From positions 9,273 through 47,700 of the forward strand of contig JACTND010000018.1 of NCBI GenBank assembly GCA_014584305.1: 38,428 nt of DNA. The letters are read 5' to 3'. Below are positions 1-8,226 of this stretch, piece after piece. Each line of letters opens with the position of its first letter. Position 1 is the first letter of the stretch. Source of the DNA: Planctomycetota bacterium. Its GTDB lineage: Bacteria > Planctomycetota > Planctomycetia > Pirellulales > Pirellulaceae. A model generated the notes under the pieces. The model ran no database searches. It saw only the letters and a list, made by a program, of their open reading frames with translations, and was not told where the DNA came from. The position numbers and the translations under genes were made by a program.

Positions 1-65
1 CCCCATCCGCGATTGGTCGTCGGCAGCGACCCGCGTCCGGCACGTTGGCTTGAGGATTGGTCACG

Positions 66-872
66 ATGGGGATTGCCACGACGACAGAGCGAAAAGGGTT
101 GGGAAAATCCGAACGGCGGGACGCTTGGTGGGTGGGGCCTTTGGCGACGGCCCTGGCCTTGGGGGCGTTCGGTGTCTATGCCACATTCCGCGCGGTTTAT
201 GCGACCGATTTCGAATTGGGGCACGGGGCGCGATTCCATACGCAGCTTCCCGATCACGCCTATTTGTTGTCGCCATTTTTTTCGCCGTTAATTGTTTTGC
301 CCTGGTTACCGGCCTGGATATCGCCCGCCTTTTTGATCTTGTGGGCGCCAGGTGGATTTCGGCTGACGTGTTATTACTACCGCAAAGCATACTATCGGGC
401 GTTCTTCCTTGACCCGCCCGGCTGTGCCGTCGGAGAGCCTCGCGGCCGCCGATACCAAGGTGAGCGGCGTCTGTTCTTGTTTCAGAACTTGCATCGATTT
501 TTTCTCTATCTGGCCTTGGCGTTTCTCGTTGTATTGTCGATCGATGTGGTGCACGCCTGTTGTTGGCCGACCCCGGACGGCGGTTGGCGATTTGGGATCA
601 GCATCGGCACCTTGGTGTTGGCGGCGAACACCGCCTGCCTGGGACTGTACACCTTCGGTTGCCATTCACTGCGACATTTGGTCGGCGGCAACGTCGATTG
701 TTATTCCTGTGTGGCGTTCGGTCATACGCGCCACCGATTGTGGAAAGGCGTGTCTGCTTTGAACAAGCACCACATGCGATGGGCTTGGGTCAGCTTGTTC
801 ACGGTAGGATTTGCCGATTTCTATGTGTGGCTGGTGGCTGCGGGGACTATCGCCGATTGGCGGATTCTGTAA
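66..872 (+). CDS. sdhC: Succinate dehydrogenase/fumarate reductase membrane anchor (cytochrome b) subunit
   Basis: Likely the heme/quinone-binding membrane anchor of complex II, passing electrons between the SdhAB catalytic arm and the quinone pool. About 268 aa with roughly five hydrophobic helices (near residues 25-45, 75-95, 141-163, 178-198, 238-260), matching single-anchor (five-helix) SdhC proteins rather than the SdhC/SdhD pair. The segment YLLSPFFSP (residues 66-74) resembles the YLSPFYSP segment I associate with actinobacterial-type anchors. Histidines in or near the helices (H143, H200, H204) are possible heme ligands. It lies 30 bp upstream of sdhA in the order sdhCAB. The ATG at 66 was preferred over an in-frame TTG at 57; GAGG lies about ten bases upstream of it. 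The identification depends mainly on context and helix pattern. Confidence 0.75.
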   Translation: MGIATTTERKGLGKSERRDAWWVGPLATALALGAFGVYATFRAVYATDFELGHGARFHTQLPDHAYLLSPFFSPLIVLPWLPAWISPAFLILWAPGGFRLTCYYYRKAYYRAFFLDPPGCAVGEPRGRRYQGERRLFLFQNLHRFFLYLALAFLVVLSIDVVHACCWPTPDGGWRFGISIGTLVLAANTACLGLYTFGCHSLRHLVGGNVDCYSCVAFGHTRHRLWKGVSALNKHHMRWAWVSLFTVGFADFYVWLVAAGTIADWRIL

Positions 873-902
873 GGGGCATCGCAATTCGCGATTGGACAGC
901 GG

Positions 903-2708
903 ATGAGCAAATACCAAACGGTGGACTACGACGTGGTGGTGGTCGGCGCGGGGGGGGCCGGTTTGCGGGCTGCCATCGAAGCGTCCGCGGAAGGCGCCAA
1001 GACAGCGCTGGTCTGCAAGTCATTATTGGGCAAAGCTCATACGGTCATGGCCGAAGGCGGAGTGGCGGCGGCGCTGGCCAACGTGGAATCGCGCGACTCC
1101 TGGCAAACGCATTTTCGCGACACGATGAAAGGGGGCAAGTTTCTCAACCAATGGCGGATGGCCCAAATCCATGCCCAGGAAGCCCCGGAGCGCGTCCGCG
1201 AGTTGGAACGGTGGGGCGCTGTTTTTGACCGCACCGGCGATGGTCGTATCTTGCAACGGAATTTCGGTGGCCACACGTACCCCCGATTGGCACATGTCGG
1301 CGATCGTACTGGATTGGAGATTATCCGGACGCTACAAGACAAAGGCGTCCACGACGGAATCGATGTCTTTATGGAATGTACCATTCGCCGCATCCTCCTG
1401 GACGACGGTCGGGTAGCCGGTTGTTTTGGCTATCATCGCGAGAGCGGTCGATTTGTTGTCTTCCAAACCAAGGCCGTGGTTTTAGCGACGGGTGGCATTG
1501 GACGCTGTTGGCAGATTTCATCCAATTCCTGGGAATACACGGCAGACGGCCACGCGATGGCGCTCTGGGCCGGCGCCGACCTGATCGACATGGAGTTCGT
1601 GCAGTTTCATCCCACGGGCATGGTTTGGCCCCCCAGCGTCCAGGGGACGTTGATTACAGAAGGAGTGCGGGGCGAAGGCGGAGTCTTGCTGAACGGCAAT
1701 CGCGAACGATTCATGTTCCGCTACATCCCAGAAATGTTCCAGGGTGAATTTGCGGAGACCGAAGACGAAGCCACGCGCTGGATCACGGCGGTGGTCGCCG
1801 GTCAGCGTCCCGATGCGCGGCGCCCTCCTGAATTATTGACGCGCGACGTCGTGGCCCGGGCGATTCGTCGCGAAGTCCGCGAAGGGCGCGGCTCGCCGCA
1901 CGGTGGAGTTTTTCTCGATATCGCCTCGCGGCGCACTCCCGACGTGATCAAGAAAAAACTCCCCAGCATGTACCATCAGTTCAAGGAATTGGCCGACGTC
2001 GATATCACGCGCGAGCCGATGGAGGTGGGACCAACTTGTCACTATATGATGGGCGGTGTTCGCGTCCATTCAGAGACACAGGAATCCACTGTCCCCGGCC
2101 TGTTCGCGGCCGGTGAAGTCGCCGGAGGAATGCACGGATCCAATCGCTTGGGGGGCAATTCGCTCTCGGACTTGTTGGTCTTTGGCAAACGGGCCGGGGA
2201 ACATGCGGCCCACTTTGCCCGTTCTCATTCGGCTGCGACGATTGACGAACGGCAAGTGAACGCGGCGGCTGCCGAAGCCTTGGCCGCGTTTGATTCCGCG
2301 CAGGGCGAGAACCCCTATGCCGTTCACGAAGAGCTTCGCGCGCTGATGCAAACGTACGTCGGCATCGTCCGCACCGAAGAAGACTTGCAACACGCCCTGG
2401 AACAACTGCAATCCCTCCGACAACGCGCGGCGCGGGCCAAAGTCGGCGGCAATATTCAGTACAATCCCGGTTGGCACCTGGCCCTCGACTTGAAGAACAT
2501 GATCGATATCAGCGAAGCGGTCACACGTGCGGCCTTGGTTCGACAGGAAAGCCGTGGAGCGCACACGCGCGAGGATTATCCGGACACGTCTGCCGAATGG
2601 GGAAAGTACAACTTGATCGTGCGCCAATCGGGGGCAACGTTAACGGTAGATAAGTCGTCTCTCCCCGAAATGCCCGATGAACTGAAGCAGTTACTCAAGT
2701 CGGAGTAG
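903..2708 (+). CDS. sdhA: Succinate dehydrogenase/fumarate reductase flavoprotein subunit
   Basis: Catalytic FAD subunit that oxidises succinate to fumarate (or the reverse) on the cytoplasmic face of the membrane. 601 aa, the usual family length. The N-terminus has a Rossmann FAD-binding motif (VVVGAGGAGLRAA, residues 12-24), and AHTVMAEGG places His46 at the usual covalent FAD-histidine position. The active-site region includes QFHPTG and, further on, the HGSNRLGGNSLSD motif that contacts FAD and substrate. The C-terminal helical domain carries the conserved YNPGWHLALDL segment. It lies between the anchor gene and sdhB, as expected for a complex II operon. Sequence alone does not settle succinate dehydrogenase versus fumarate reductase direction; the aerobic-type gene order favours SDH. 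Confidence 0.95.
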   Translation: MSKYQTVDYDVVVVGAGGAGLRAAIEASAEGAKTALVCKSLLGKAHTVMAEGGVAAALANVESRDSWQTHFRDTMKGGKFLNQWRMAQIHAQEAPERVRELERWGAVFDRTGDGRILQRNFGGHTYPRLAHVGDRTGLEIIRTLQDKGVHDGIDVFMECTIRRILLDDGRVAGCFGYHRESGRFVVFQTKAVVLATGGIGRCWQISSNSWEYTADGHAMALWAGADLIDMEFVQFHPTGMVWPPSVQGTLITEGVRGEGGVLLNGNRERFMFRYIPEMFQGEFAETEDEATRWITAVVAGQRPDARRPPELLTRDVVARAIRREVREGRGSPHGGVFLDIASRRTPDVIKKKLPSMYHQFKELADVDITREPMEVGPTCHYMMGGVRVHSETQESTVPGLFAAGEVAGGMHGSNRLGGNSLSDLLVFGKRAGEHAAHFARSHSAATIDERQVNAAAAEALAAFDSAQGENPYAVHEELRALMQTYVGIVRTEEDLQHALEQLQSLRQRAARAKVGGNIQYNPGWHLALDLKNMIDISEAVTRAALVRQESRGAHTREDYPDTSAEWGKYNLIVRQSGATLTVDKSSLPEMPDELKQLLKSE

Positions 2709-2747
2709 AGTGGGCGGCAGGCGCCGCAGAACCAGGAGCTGAGCACA

Positions 2748-3491
2748 ATGACAACAACGGCCCATCTGAAGATCTTCCGCGGCGATGCGCAGCAAGGCGT
2801 CATGGTGGACTATCAGGTCCCCGTGGCTCCGGGAATGGTGGTCCTCGACGCCGTCCATGCCGTCCAAGCCACACAAGCACCGGATCTAGCGGTGCGGTGG
2901 AATTGCAAGGCGGGCAAGTGCGGCTCATGCGGCGGTGAAGTCAACGGTAAACCGCGTCTGATGTGTATGGACCGCATGGACAAATATCCCGCTGGCGAAC
3001 CGATCACCATTCGACCGCTGAAGACCTTCCCAGTTATCAAGGATCTGGCTACGGACGTGTCGTGGAATTACTCGGTCAACAAATCGGTTCCCGCCTTTCA
3101 GCCCCCGCCGGGACAAGACGAGTTGAATTTTTCTCAAGCCGAAGCCGACCGGGTGCAGGAGTTTCGCAAGTGTATCGAATGCTTTTTGTGCCAGAACGTG
3201 TGCCATGTGTTGCGCGAACACGAAAAATACGATGATTTTGGCGGGCCCCGATTCTTTGTCCGCGTGGCAGGTTTGGAAATGCATCCGCAAGATCAAGCGG
3301 ACCGTACGGGGCTTGTGAAAGACGACCTCGGTCTCGGCTATTGCAATATCACCAAATGTTGTACCGAAGTCTGTCCGGAAAGCATCGCCATTACCGACAA
3401 CGCCATTATCCCGTTGAAGGAACGGGTAGCCGACCGGTTTTATGATCCATTGCGCGCCCTGTGGCGCCTGTTGTTTGGATCGAAATCATGA
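2748..3491 (+). CDS. sdhB: Succinate dehydrogenase/fumarate reductase iron-sulfur subunit
   Basis: Electron-transfer subunit linking the SdhA flavin to the membrane quinone site. 247 aa. The N-terminal plant-type ferredoxin domain has cluster cysteines C53, C58, C61 and C73 (CKAGKCGSC then LMC). The C-terminal domain has two cysteine sets: C142, C145, C148, C152 (CIECFLCQNVC) and C199, C204/C205, C209 (CNITKCCTEVCP), giving the usual three-cluster relay. The second and third sets have the spacing of the non-E. coli, actinobacterial-like family. AGGAG lies about ten bases upstream of the ATG, 39 bp after sdhA, so cotranscription is likely. Confidence 0.94.
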   Translation: MTTTAHLKIFRGDAQQGVMVDYQVPVAPGMVVLDAVHAVQATQAPDLAVRWNCKAGKCGSCGGEVNGKPRLMCMDRMDKYPAGEPITIRPLKTFPVIKDLATDVSWNYSVNKSVPAFQPPPGQDELNFSQAEADRVQEFRKCIECFLCQNVCHVLREHEKYDDFGGPRFFVRVAGLEMHPQDQADRTGLVKDDLGLGYCNITKCCTEVCPESIAITDNAIIPLKERVADRFYDPLRALWRLLFGSKS

Positions 3492-3596
3492 GATGTTGAT
3501 GCGCGGCCCTGATCCCGTCCGGTAAAACCAATCGCCCGGCCCGTGTCTTTTTCCGTACCGCCGCGCAACTTACAATAGCTGCGGAGGAACGCAGCC

Positions 3597-4118
3597 ATGT
3601 TAGAACCCAGACGGATTACAATCGCCGCTGTACCGGCGGCTCTTGAACGCGCGTTGCGCTATCGGCTGTTGAATGAACCGGAAGAAGCGGAAAGCATCTG
3701 CCGCGACGTATTGGCCGTCGATCCACATAACCGCGATGCCCGTGTGAACTTGTTGTTGGCGTTGACCGACCAATTTCATAAACAGACGTCGGGCACATTG
3801 GATGCAGCCCAGCGTTTGGCCAGTGAGTTGGACTCGGAATACGAGCAGGAGTATTATCTGGGAATCATCTACGAACGTTGGGGCAAAGCGCAACTGGAAC
3901 ACGGCATGCCCGCTGACTTCGCCATGGGTTGGCTGCGCAAGGCGATCCAAAACTTCGATCGCGCTGCACACATCAGCCCGCCGAACGATCCAGACGCGAC
4001 GTTGCGCTGGAATGCCTGTGTTCGTGTCTTGCAGCGTTTTGATCGCGGCGAAACGCATTCGGAAAGCGTGACTCACGACATCGCCGGTGGATTTGGCGAT
4101 GACGTGCCGCCGCGCTAG
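3597..4118 (+). CDS. TPR-like protein of unknown function
   Basis: A 173-aa soluble protein, mostly helical and rich in Ala, Leu, Arg and Glu. Residues about 17-60 look like a tetratricopeptide repeat (a segment of the type YRLLNEPEEAESICRDVLAVDPHN followed by ARVNLLLALTD), and about 85-130 look like a second degenerate one. TPRs mediate protein-protein contacts; no catalytic motif is visible. The start is well supported by GGAGGA about nine bases before the ATG. It lies 105 bp after sdhB and may be read from the same transcript or its own promoter. I do not recognise the specific family. Confidence 0.75.
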   Translation: MLEPRRITIAAVPAALERALRYRLLNEPEEAESICRDVLAVDPHNRDARVNLLLALTDQFHKQTSGTLDAAQRLASELDSEYEQEYYLGIIYERWGKAQLEHGMPADFAMGWLRKAIQNFDRAAHISPPNDPDATLRWNACVRVLQRFDRGETHSESVTHDIAGGFGDDVPPR

Positions 4119-4132
4119 GCGTACGTGATAAC

Positions 4133-4150
4133 CGCCAACAGGTGTTGGCG
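4133..4150 (+). terminator. Short hairpin after the TPR-like gene
   Basis: CGCCAAC and GTTGGCG form a seven-bp stem with a four-base loop, starting 15 bases after the stop codon of the TPR-like gene. It is not followed by a run of T, so it is a weak candidate terminator or a 3'-end stabiliser rather than a clear intrinsic terminator. Confidence 0.3.
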
Positions 4151-4193
4151 CGTGAGGATCGAGCGTTCGGAAATTCTCTTGTGATTCAGATTC

Positions 4194-5138
4194 ATGGCCG
4201 GCGGCACTCTGTTCACATTGCTCGACGACATCGCGACGTTGCTCGATGACATCGCGACTATGACCAAGGTCGCTGTACACAAGACCGCGGGCGTTCTGGG
4301 CGACGACTTGGCGTTGAATGCGTATCAGGTCAGCGGCGTCGCCGCCAGTCGCGAACTGCCGGTTGTGTGGGCGGTGAGTAAGGGTTCCCTGGTGAACAAG
4401 GCGATCTTGGTTCCGCTGGCCTTGTTGATAAGTGCAATTGCGCCCTGGGCGGTAATGCCGCTGCTCATGATTGGCGGCCTGTACCTCTGTTACGAAGGAG
4501 TCGAGAAAATAACTCACCGCTGGCACCGTCATTCGCGCGAGAGTCGAGACCAACACGCTGAACACGTTGCTGCAATTACCGATCCGACAACGGACATCGT
4601 AGCGTTCGAGAAAGCAAAAATCCGTGGCGCCATCCGAACCGATTTTGTACTTTCCGCGGAGATAATTGTCATCAGTTTGGGGGCCGTGGCCGAACGGTCA
4701 TTAGCCACTCAGGTCGGTGTCTTGATCGCTATTTCGCTGATTATGACCGTGGGGGTCTATGGATTCGTTGCCGGGATTGTCAAACTGGACGACGTGGGGG
4801 CTGCACTTCTGCTTCGACCGGGCGCATCGTGGTGGCCGCGGTTCCAACGAAGTTTGGGACTGGGACTCATTCGATTGGCGCCCCACTTGCTCAAGCTGCT
4901 CTCCTTTCTGGGCACTTTAGCGATGTTTCTAGTCGGCGGGCATATCGTTGCCGAAGGGATTCCTCCGCTGAGCGCCGTGTTGCATCATTGGGAATCATCA
5001 GTTGGCTCCATCTTGCCACTCGCTGGCTGGACCGAATCGATTGCCGGTGTGATTCTGGAATTGATCACCGGACTGCTTGCCGGCGGCCTGGTATTGGCCG
5101 TCGTCACCACGACCAGGCGATTCTTGGCCAAGCGATGA
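4194..5138 (+). CDS. DUF808 family inner membrane protein (YedI-like)
   Basis: Integral membrane protein of 314 aa matching the DUF808/YedI family, whose function is not established as far as I know. The N-terminus has the family signature with two LLDDIA units followed by MTKVAVHKTAGVLGDD, then the stretch ending ELPVVWAVSKGSLVNK. Several hydrophobic helices follow (about residues 80-100, 160-195, 235-260, 285-305). The ATG at 4194 gives exactly the family N-terminus (MAGGTLFTLLDD). It converges with the UbiA-like gene on the opposite strand. The 21-base tandem unit at its start encodes the conserved LDDIATLLDDIA and is not a separate repeat element. Confidence 0.88.
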   Translation: MAGGTLFTLLDDIATLLDDIATMTKVAVHKTAGVLGDDLALNAYQVSGVAASRELPVVWAVSKGSLVNKAILVPLALLISAIAPWAVMPLLMIGGLYLCYEGVEKITHRWHRHSRESRDQHAEHVAAITDPTTDIVAFEKAKIRGAIRTDFVLSAEIIVISLGAVAERSLATQVGVLIAISLIMTVGVYGFVAGIVKLDDVGAALLLRPGASWWPRFQRSLGLGLIRLAPHLLKLLSFLGTLAMFLVGGHIVAEGIPPLSAVLHHWESSVGSILPLAGWTESIAGVILELITGLLAGGLVLAVVTTTRRFLAKR

Positions 5139-5221
5139 TGCGGTTTGAGCAATTCGCACCGGCCTGACCGCGTTGCTGCTGCACAACGCCAACACGGACC
5201 TCCAAGCCGGTCGCCGGTGAC

Positions 5222-6196
5222 CTACGTTGGTTTCGACCAATGACCAGCGAACAGAGATACGAATAATAGCCCCAAGATAACCAATGGCGGACCGGCGTTT
5301 CCGTGGGCCGCACCCCACACCAACGCGGCGTCGATAGTCATCATGCTTCGAAGAGACGTAACAATGGCCAAAAAAGTCGCCGCGGGCTCTGAACGGACAA
5401 TGGCCCCGACCACACGCCGCAAAACCACAAACGCAATCACAGCCAGCAGAATCAAATAATTGTTCCGCGGAGTACCTGTTACCTCGCCGGCTACTGGCGT
5501 GCTCCAAAAAAAGACGCCAAACAGCAAGATGAAAGCGCACACGAAACTGACTAAACCAATACTCTGTTCGATCCAAACGTTCCCTGAACGGGCTTCATCC
5601 GTTTCCGACTCACTGCGCGCCAACCATGTCACCCCTGCGGCGTACGCGGCAACCGCGGCCGCCACAATCCAAACCACATGCGGAAATAGCCAGCCGTTGG
5701 CATCGGCAACATCTGTCGGCACAGTCGCCGCACCTAACAACACGTTCCATCCGCGGCAGGCGCCCATCAACCACGGCGCGAAGCCACATTGCTTGAACCA
5801 AACGTCATAGGCCCAAATCGCGGAAATCAGAATCAGGCATGTTAGCGCGGGAAGCGGATGAAACGACCATTCGCTGGAAACCAATGGAAAACAACCAGAT
5901 CCAATCGCGGCAAACAAACCAACTACTTGTAAGCCAATGACGGCGCGCAGGGCCTGCGCTTGGGTTACCTTACCAGCAGGAATCGGCCGATCTGGACGGC
6001 GCTGCCTGTCGCGATTGGCGTCCGCCCAATCGTTCAAGATCATGCCGGATGTGTACAAGGTTGCCGACGCGACGAGCAACAACATCAGGGGCAGCCATTC
6101 CACCCATGACCCGTGGGCCAAATAATAGGCCATCAACACGTTGGTCAACGCCGAGGGCAGATTCGTGATCCGCGCCAGCTCCAACCAGGCCCTCAT
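5222..6196 (-). CDS. UbiA-family prenyltransferase
   Basis: Polytopic membrane enzyme of the UbiA superfamily, which transfers a prenyl chain from a prenyl diphosphate to an acceptor. 324 aa from the ATG at 6196, with about eight or nine helices. The first Asp-rich motif is visible as NDWADANRD (N55, D56, D59, D63) and the second conserved region as YDVWFK (residues 130-135), followed by CRGWNVLLGA. It most resembles UbiA proteins of the EboC/SCO1-like type rather than MenA or UbiA proper, so the acceptor is unknown. The ATG overlaps the stop of the upstream ATP-grasp gene as ATGA, so the two are almost certainly translationally coupled and may act on one product. Confidence 0.85.
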   Translation of the reverse strand: MRAWLELARITNLPSALTNVLMAYYLAHGSWVEWLPLMLLLVASATLYTSGMILNDWADANRDRQRRPDRPIPAGKVTQAQALRAVIGLQVVGLFAAIGSGCFPLVSSEWSFHPLPALTCLILISAIWAYDVWFKQCGFAPWLMGACRGWNVLLGAATVPTDVADANGWLFPHVVWIVAAAVAAYAAGVTWLARSESETDEARSGNVWIEQSIGLVSFVCAFILLFGVFFWSTPVAGEVTGTPRNNYLILLAVIAFVVLRRVVGAIVRSEPAATFLAIVTSLRSMMTIDAALVWGAAHGNAGPPLVILGLLFVSLFAGHWSKPT

Positions 6197-7449
6197 GCGG
6201 GCGCCGCCACTTGACGACTGGCCTGATGGCTGCGCCACGTTTGGATCCGTTGCCAGAACAGCTCGGTAAATTGTTCGACTTCATGCGCGGGAAACAGCGC
6301 TTCGACTTTCAACCGCACCGCCCGCCGGGCCGCTTCGCTGCCGAAAAACTCCCATGCGACCTCATCGACGTGCCTCAAACTCGTCGCGCAAAACTCTTGG
6401 AAGGCCTCCGTTTCCAACCGCTGATGGCCAATCCGTGCATAACCGGCCAGCCGTTCCGAGAAGGTTTGGTAGCGCTCGCAGACATCGTAATAGGGCTCCC
6501 AATCCAACGTTTTCCGGAACTTTTTCTTCGTCGCTGCTACGTACAGCGACCATTTAACATTGGCGATCACCAACCACGGGAAATGATAGTGCAACGACGT
6601 GACTTGCGAATCGGGGCAAGCGTTAGCGAAATCGATCAGATACCATTGTCCGTCCTTGCGAATCGCCTCGCAGGAATTAAAGTCCCATCCGAAAAACGTG
6701 TTGATGGTCAAGGTCATGTCCCGCAATTCCTGCGTCTCCTGTGGGGACAAGAAATCGCGGCGCATTTCGTAGCGATCATGCAGGGGCTGCGCGGGATCAT
6801 AACTGATAATGTGAAACTGCGGGCCCAATCCGATACAACGCACAAATAAATCGTAATTGTCCACACCGGCCTGCAAATGCATCAAGTACTTGCCGCTCTG
6901 TTCATAGGCCGCCAACAGTGCCGATTCATCGGCGATGTGGCTGACACCCCGCCAGGCGCCGCCATCGTACGGCTTCATGTACAGCGGATATCCGATTTGC
7001 CGACCGATGGCTCCCAGGTCAAACAAACGGGCATAGCGTTGCAACGTGACGTCCAGATCGGGGAGCGTTTCATACGACTTGGGAGGGATCATCCACGTTT
7101 CCGGGATCGGCAAGCCCAACTGGGCCATCGCGCAGTACGTCGTCTGCTTTTCCATCGACTGGATCGACCACGGGTTGTTGAAGACGTACAAGCCATCCAT
7201 CACGATGGCTTTCTTGATCCACTCCCGGCTGGTGTGGTACCAATGGGTAACCCGATCCATCACCACATCGTATTTGCACGGTTGGCGGATGTTGAACGGT
7301 TCGATCGTGACCCGTTCGCACTCGAAACGAATCCGCTGGCCGCGGTGTTCGATGACGGCATCGATCCGCCGCAAGATCTCTTCGTAACACAGCGGCCAAC
7401 ACAAATCCGCACCCAAGGACAACCCGATGCGACGTACAGTCTCTGCCAT
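6193..7449 (-). CDS. ATP-grasp ligase of unknown substrate
   Basis: ATP-grasp enzymes join a carboxylate to an amine or thiol through an acyl-phosphate. 418 aa from the ATG at 7449. The central ATP-grasp fold is recognisable: YPLYMKPYDGGAWRGV (K159 and a glycine-rich loop) is the ATP-binding small loop, and DFNSCEAI...WYLIDFANACPDS (D256, E261, D273, N276) supplies the Mg2+/ATP ligands. Residues 1-100 form a less conserved pre-ATP-grasp region and 320-418 a helical tail. It is not a D-Ala-D-Ala ligase or glutathione synthetase that I recognise. It overlaps the UbiA-like gene by four bases, and the S51-like/esterase pair lies 0.8 kb upstream on the same strand, suggesting a small-molecule conjugation pathway (inference). 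Confidence 0.85.
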   Translation of the reverse strand: MAETVRRIGLSLGADLCWPLCYEEILRRIDAVIEHRGQRIRFECERVTIEPFNIRQPCKYDVVMDRVTHWYHTSREWIKKAIVMDGLYVFNNPWSIQSMEKQTTYCAMAQLGLPIPETWMIPPKSYETLPDLDVTLQRYARLFDLGAIGRQIGYPLYMKPYDGGAWRGVSHIADESALLAAYEQSGKYLMHLQAGVDNYDLFVRCIGLGPQFHIISYDPAQPLHDRYEMRRDFLSPQETQELRDMTLTINTFFGWDFNSCEAIRKDGQWYLIDFANACPDSQVTSLHYHFPWLVIANVKWSLYVAATKKKFRKTLDWEPYYDVCERYQTFSERLAGYARIGHQRLETEAFQEFCATSLRHVDEVAWEFFGSEAARRAVRLKVEALFPAHEVEQFTELFWQRIQTWRSHQASRQVAAPA

Positions 7450-7812
7450 AGTCAATCCGCCAAGTGTGAAGAAGCTTGATCCAGGCCAATCGCAGGAAAC
7501 GCGAGGAGCCAATTCGCAACCGAACACAGCACATGGGTATTATAACCGAAAACGTTCCCTTGGCTGACTACCGGGACGGACGTTACCTGGATGATACTTC
7601 AATCGAGTTATACGGGGTTTCCATCGCGTTCGAGCGCACGCGGCACCGTCCCTATTTTCCCTTAGGCCGGGCGATCAGCAATGGTTTTGCGCAGGACGTC
7701 CCGGTGTCGTCGCCAGTCGAGGGCCAATTCCAATAGGGCAGTTGGTCCCGCTGCCGACGACGTGGTATCTTGGGTGAATGGAGCGAACAACTTGGGACTC
7801 GGAGCGCGCTTC
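7450..7812. other. Intergenic region between divergent genes, no gene seen
   Basis: About 360 bases separate the start of the ATP-grasp gene (-) from the small membrane protein (+). Short ORFs here lack good ribosome binding sites and recognisable protein character. The region should hold the promoters of both genes, but I see no convincing -35/-10 pair or operator. If the small membrane protein starts earlier, at the in-frame GTG at 7774, the region is a little shorter. Confidence 0.5.
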
Positions 7813-8178
7813 GTGAAAGACGGCGTAATTCTGATCGGCGGTTTGATTGTTGTATTGGCGATTATCATAGCCTGGATTTTCTTTCCGGTGTACCAACTCC
7901 ATGGCGGCACTTACGCTCATGGTTGTATTCTGAACCCGCCGCAGTTGCCAGTCGGTCATAACGAAGACTTGTTATCGGCCGAAGACATTGAGCGCATTTC
8001 GAAAGACCCGCGGCAGCTTGAGATCTTGGAAGGCATGCGGAAAATGCCGCGCAGTATTCCCGCCACACCCCACTGGGTCGGCAATCGCTATGGACCGCCG
8101 AAGAATTATCTGTTCGCTGCCGCCGTATTGTCCGTGATCGGTTATGGTTTGCTGTTGAGGTCCAAGGGAGTATTCTGA
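7813..8178 (+). CDS. Small membrane protein, unknown function
   Basis: About 121 aa from a GTG at 7813 that has GGAG eight bases upstream; an in-frame GTG at 7774 and an ATG at 7681 are alternatives with poorer signals. The N-terminus is a strong hydrophobic helix (about residues 4-26), followed by a polar stretch of about 75 residues containing HGGTYAHG and an acidic helix (SAEDIERISKDP), then a second hydrophobic helix close to the C-terminus. I do not recognise the family. It is embedded between the ATP-grasp/UbiA pair and the esterase/S51-like pair but on the opposite strand, so a link to them is possible but not shown. Confidence 0.55.
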   Translation: MKDGVILIGGLIVVLAIIIAWIFFPVYQLHGGTYAHGCILNPPQLPVGHNEDLLSAEDIERISKDPRQLEILEGMRKMPRSIPATPHWVGNRYGPPKNYLFAAAVLSVIGYGLLLRSKGVF

Positions 8179-8226
8179 CGGGCGGTGCCGGATGCCAAGG
8201 CCTGTTGCGAAATATTCGGTACGCAA

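Noticed and set aside
4203..4262. 21-base tandem repeat at the start of the DUF808 gene
   Set aside because: It encodes the family-conserved LDDIATLLDDIA, so it is protein-driven and not a DNA repeat element.
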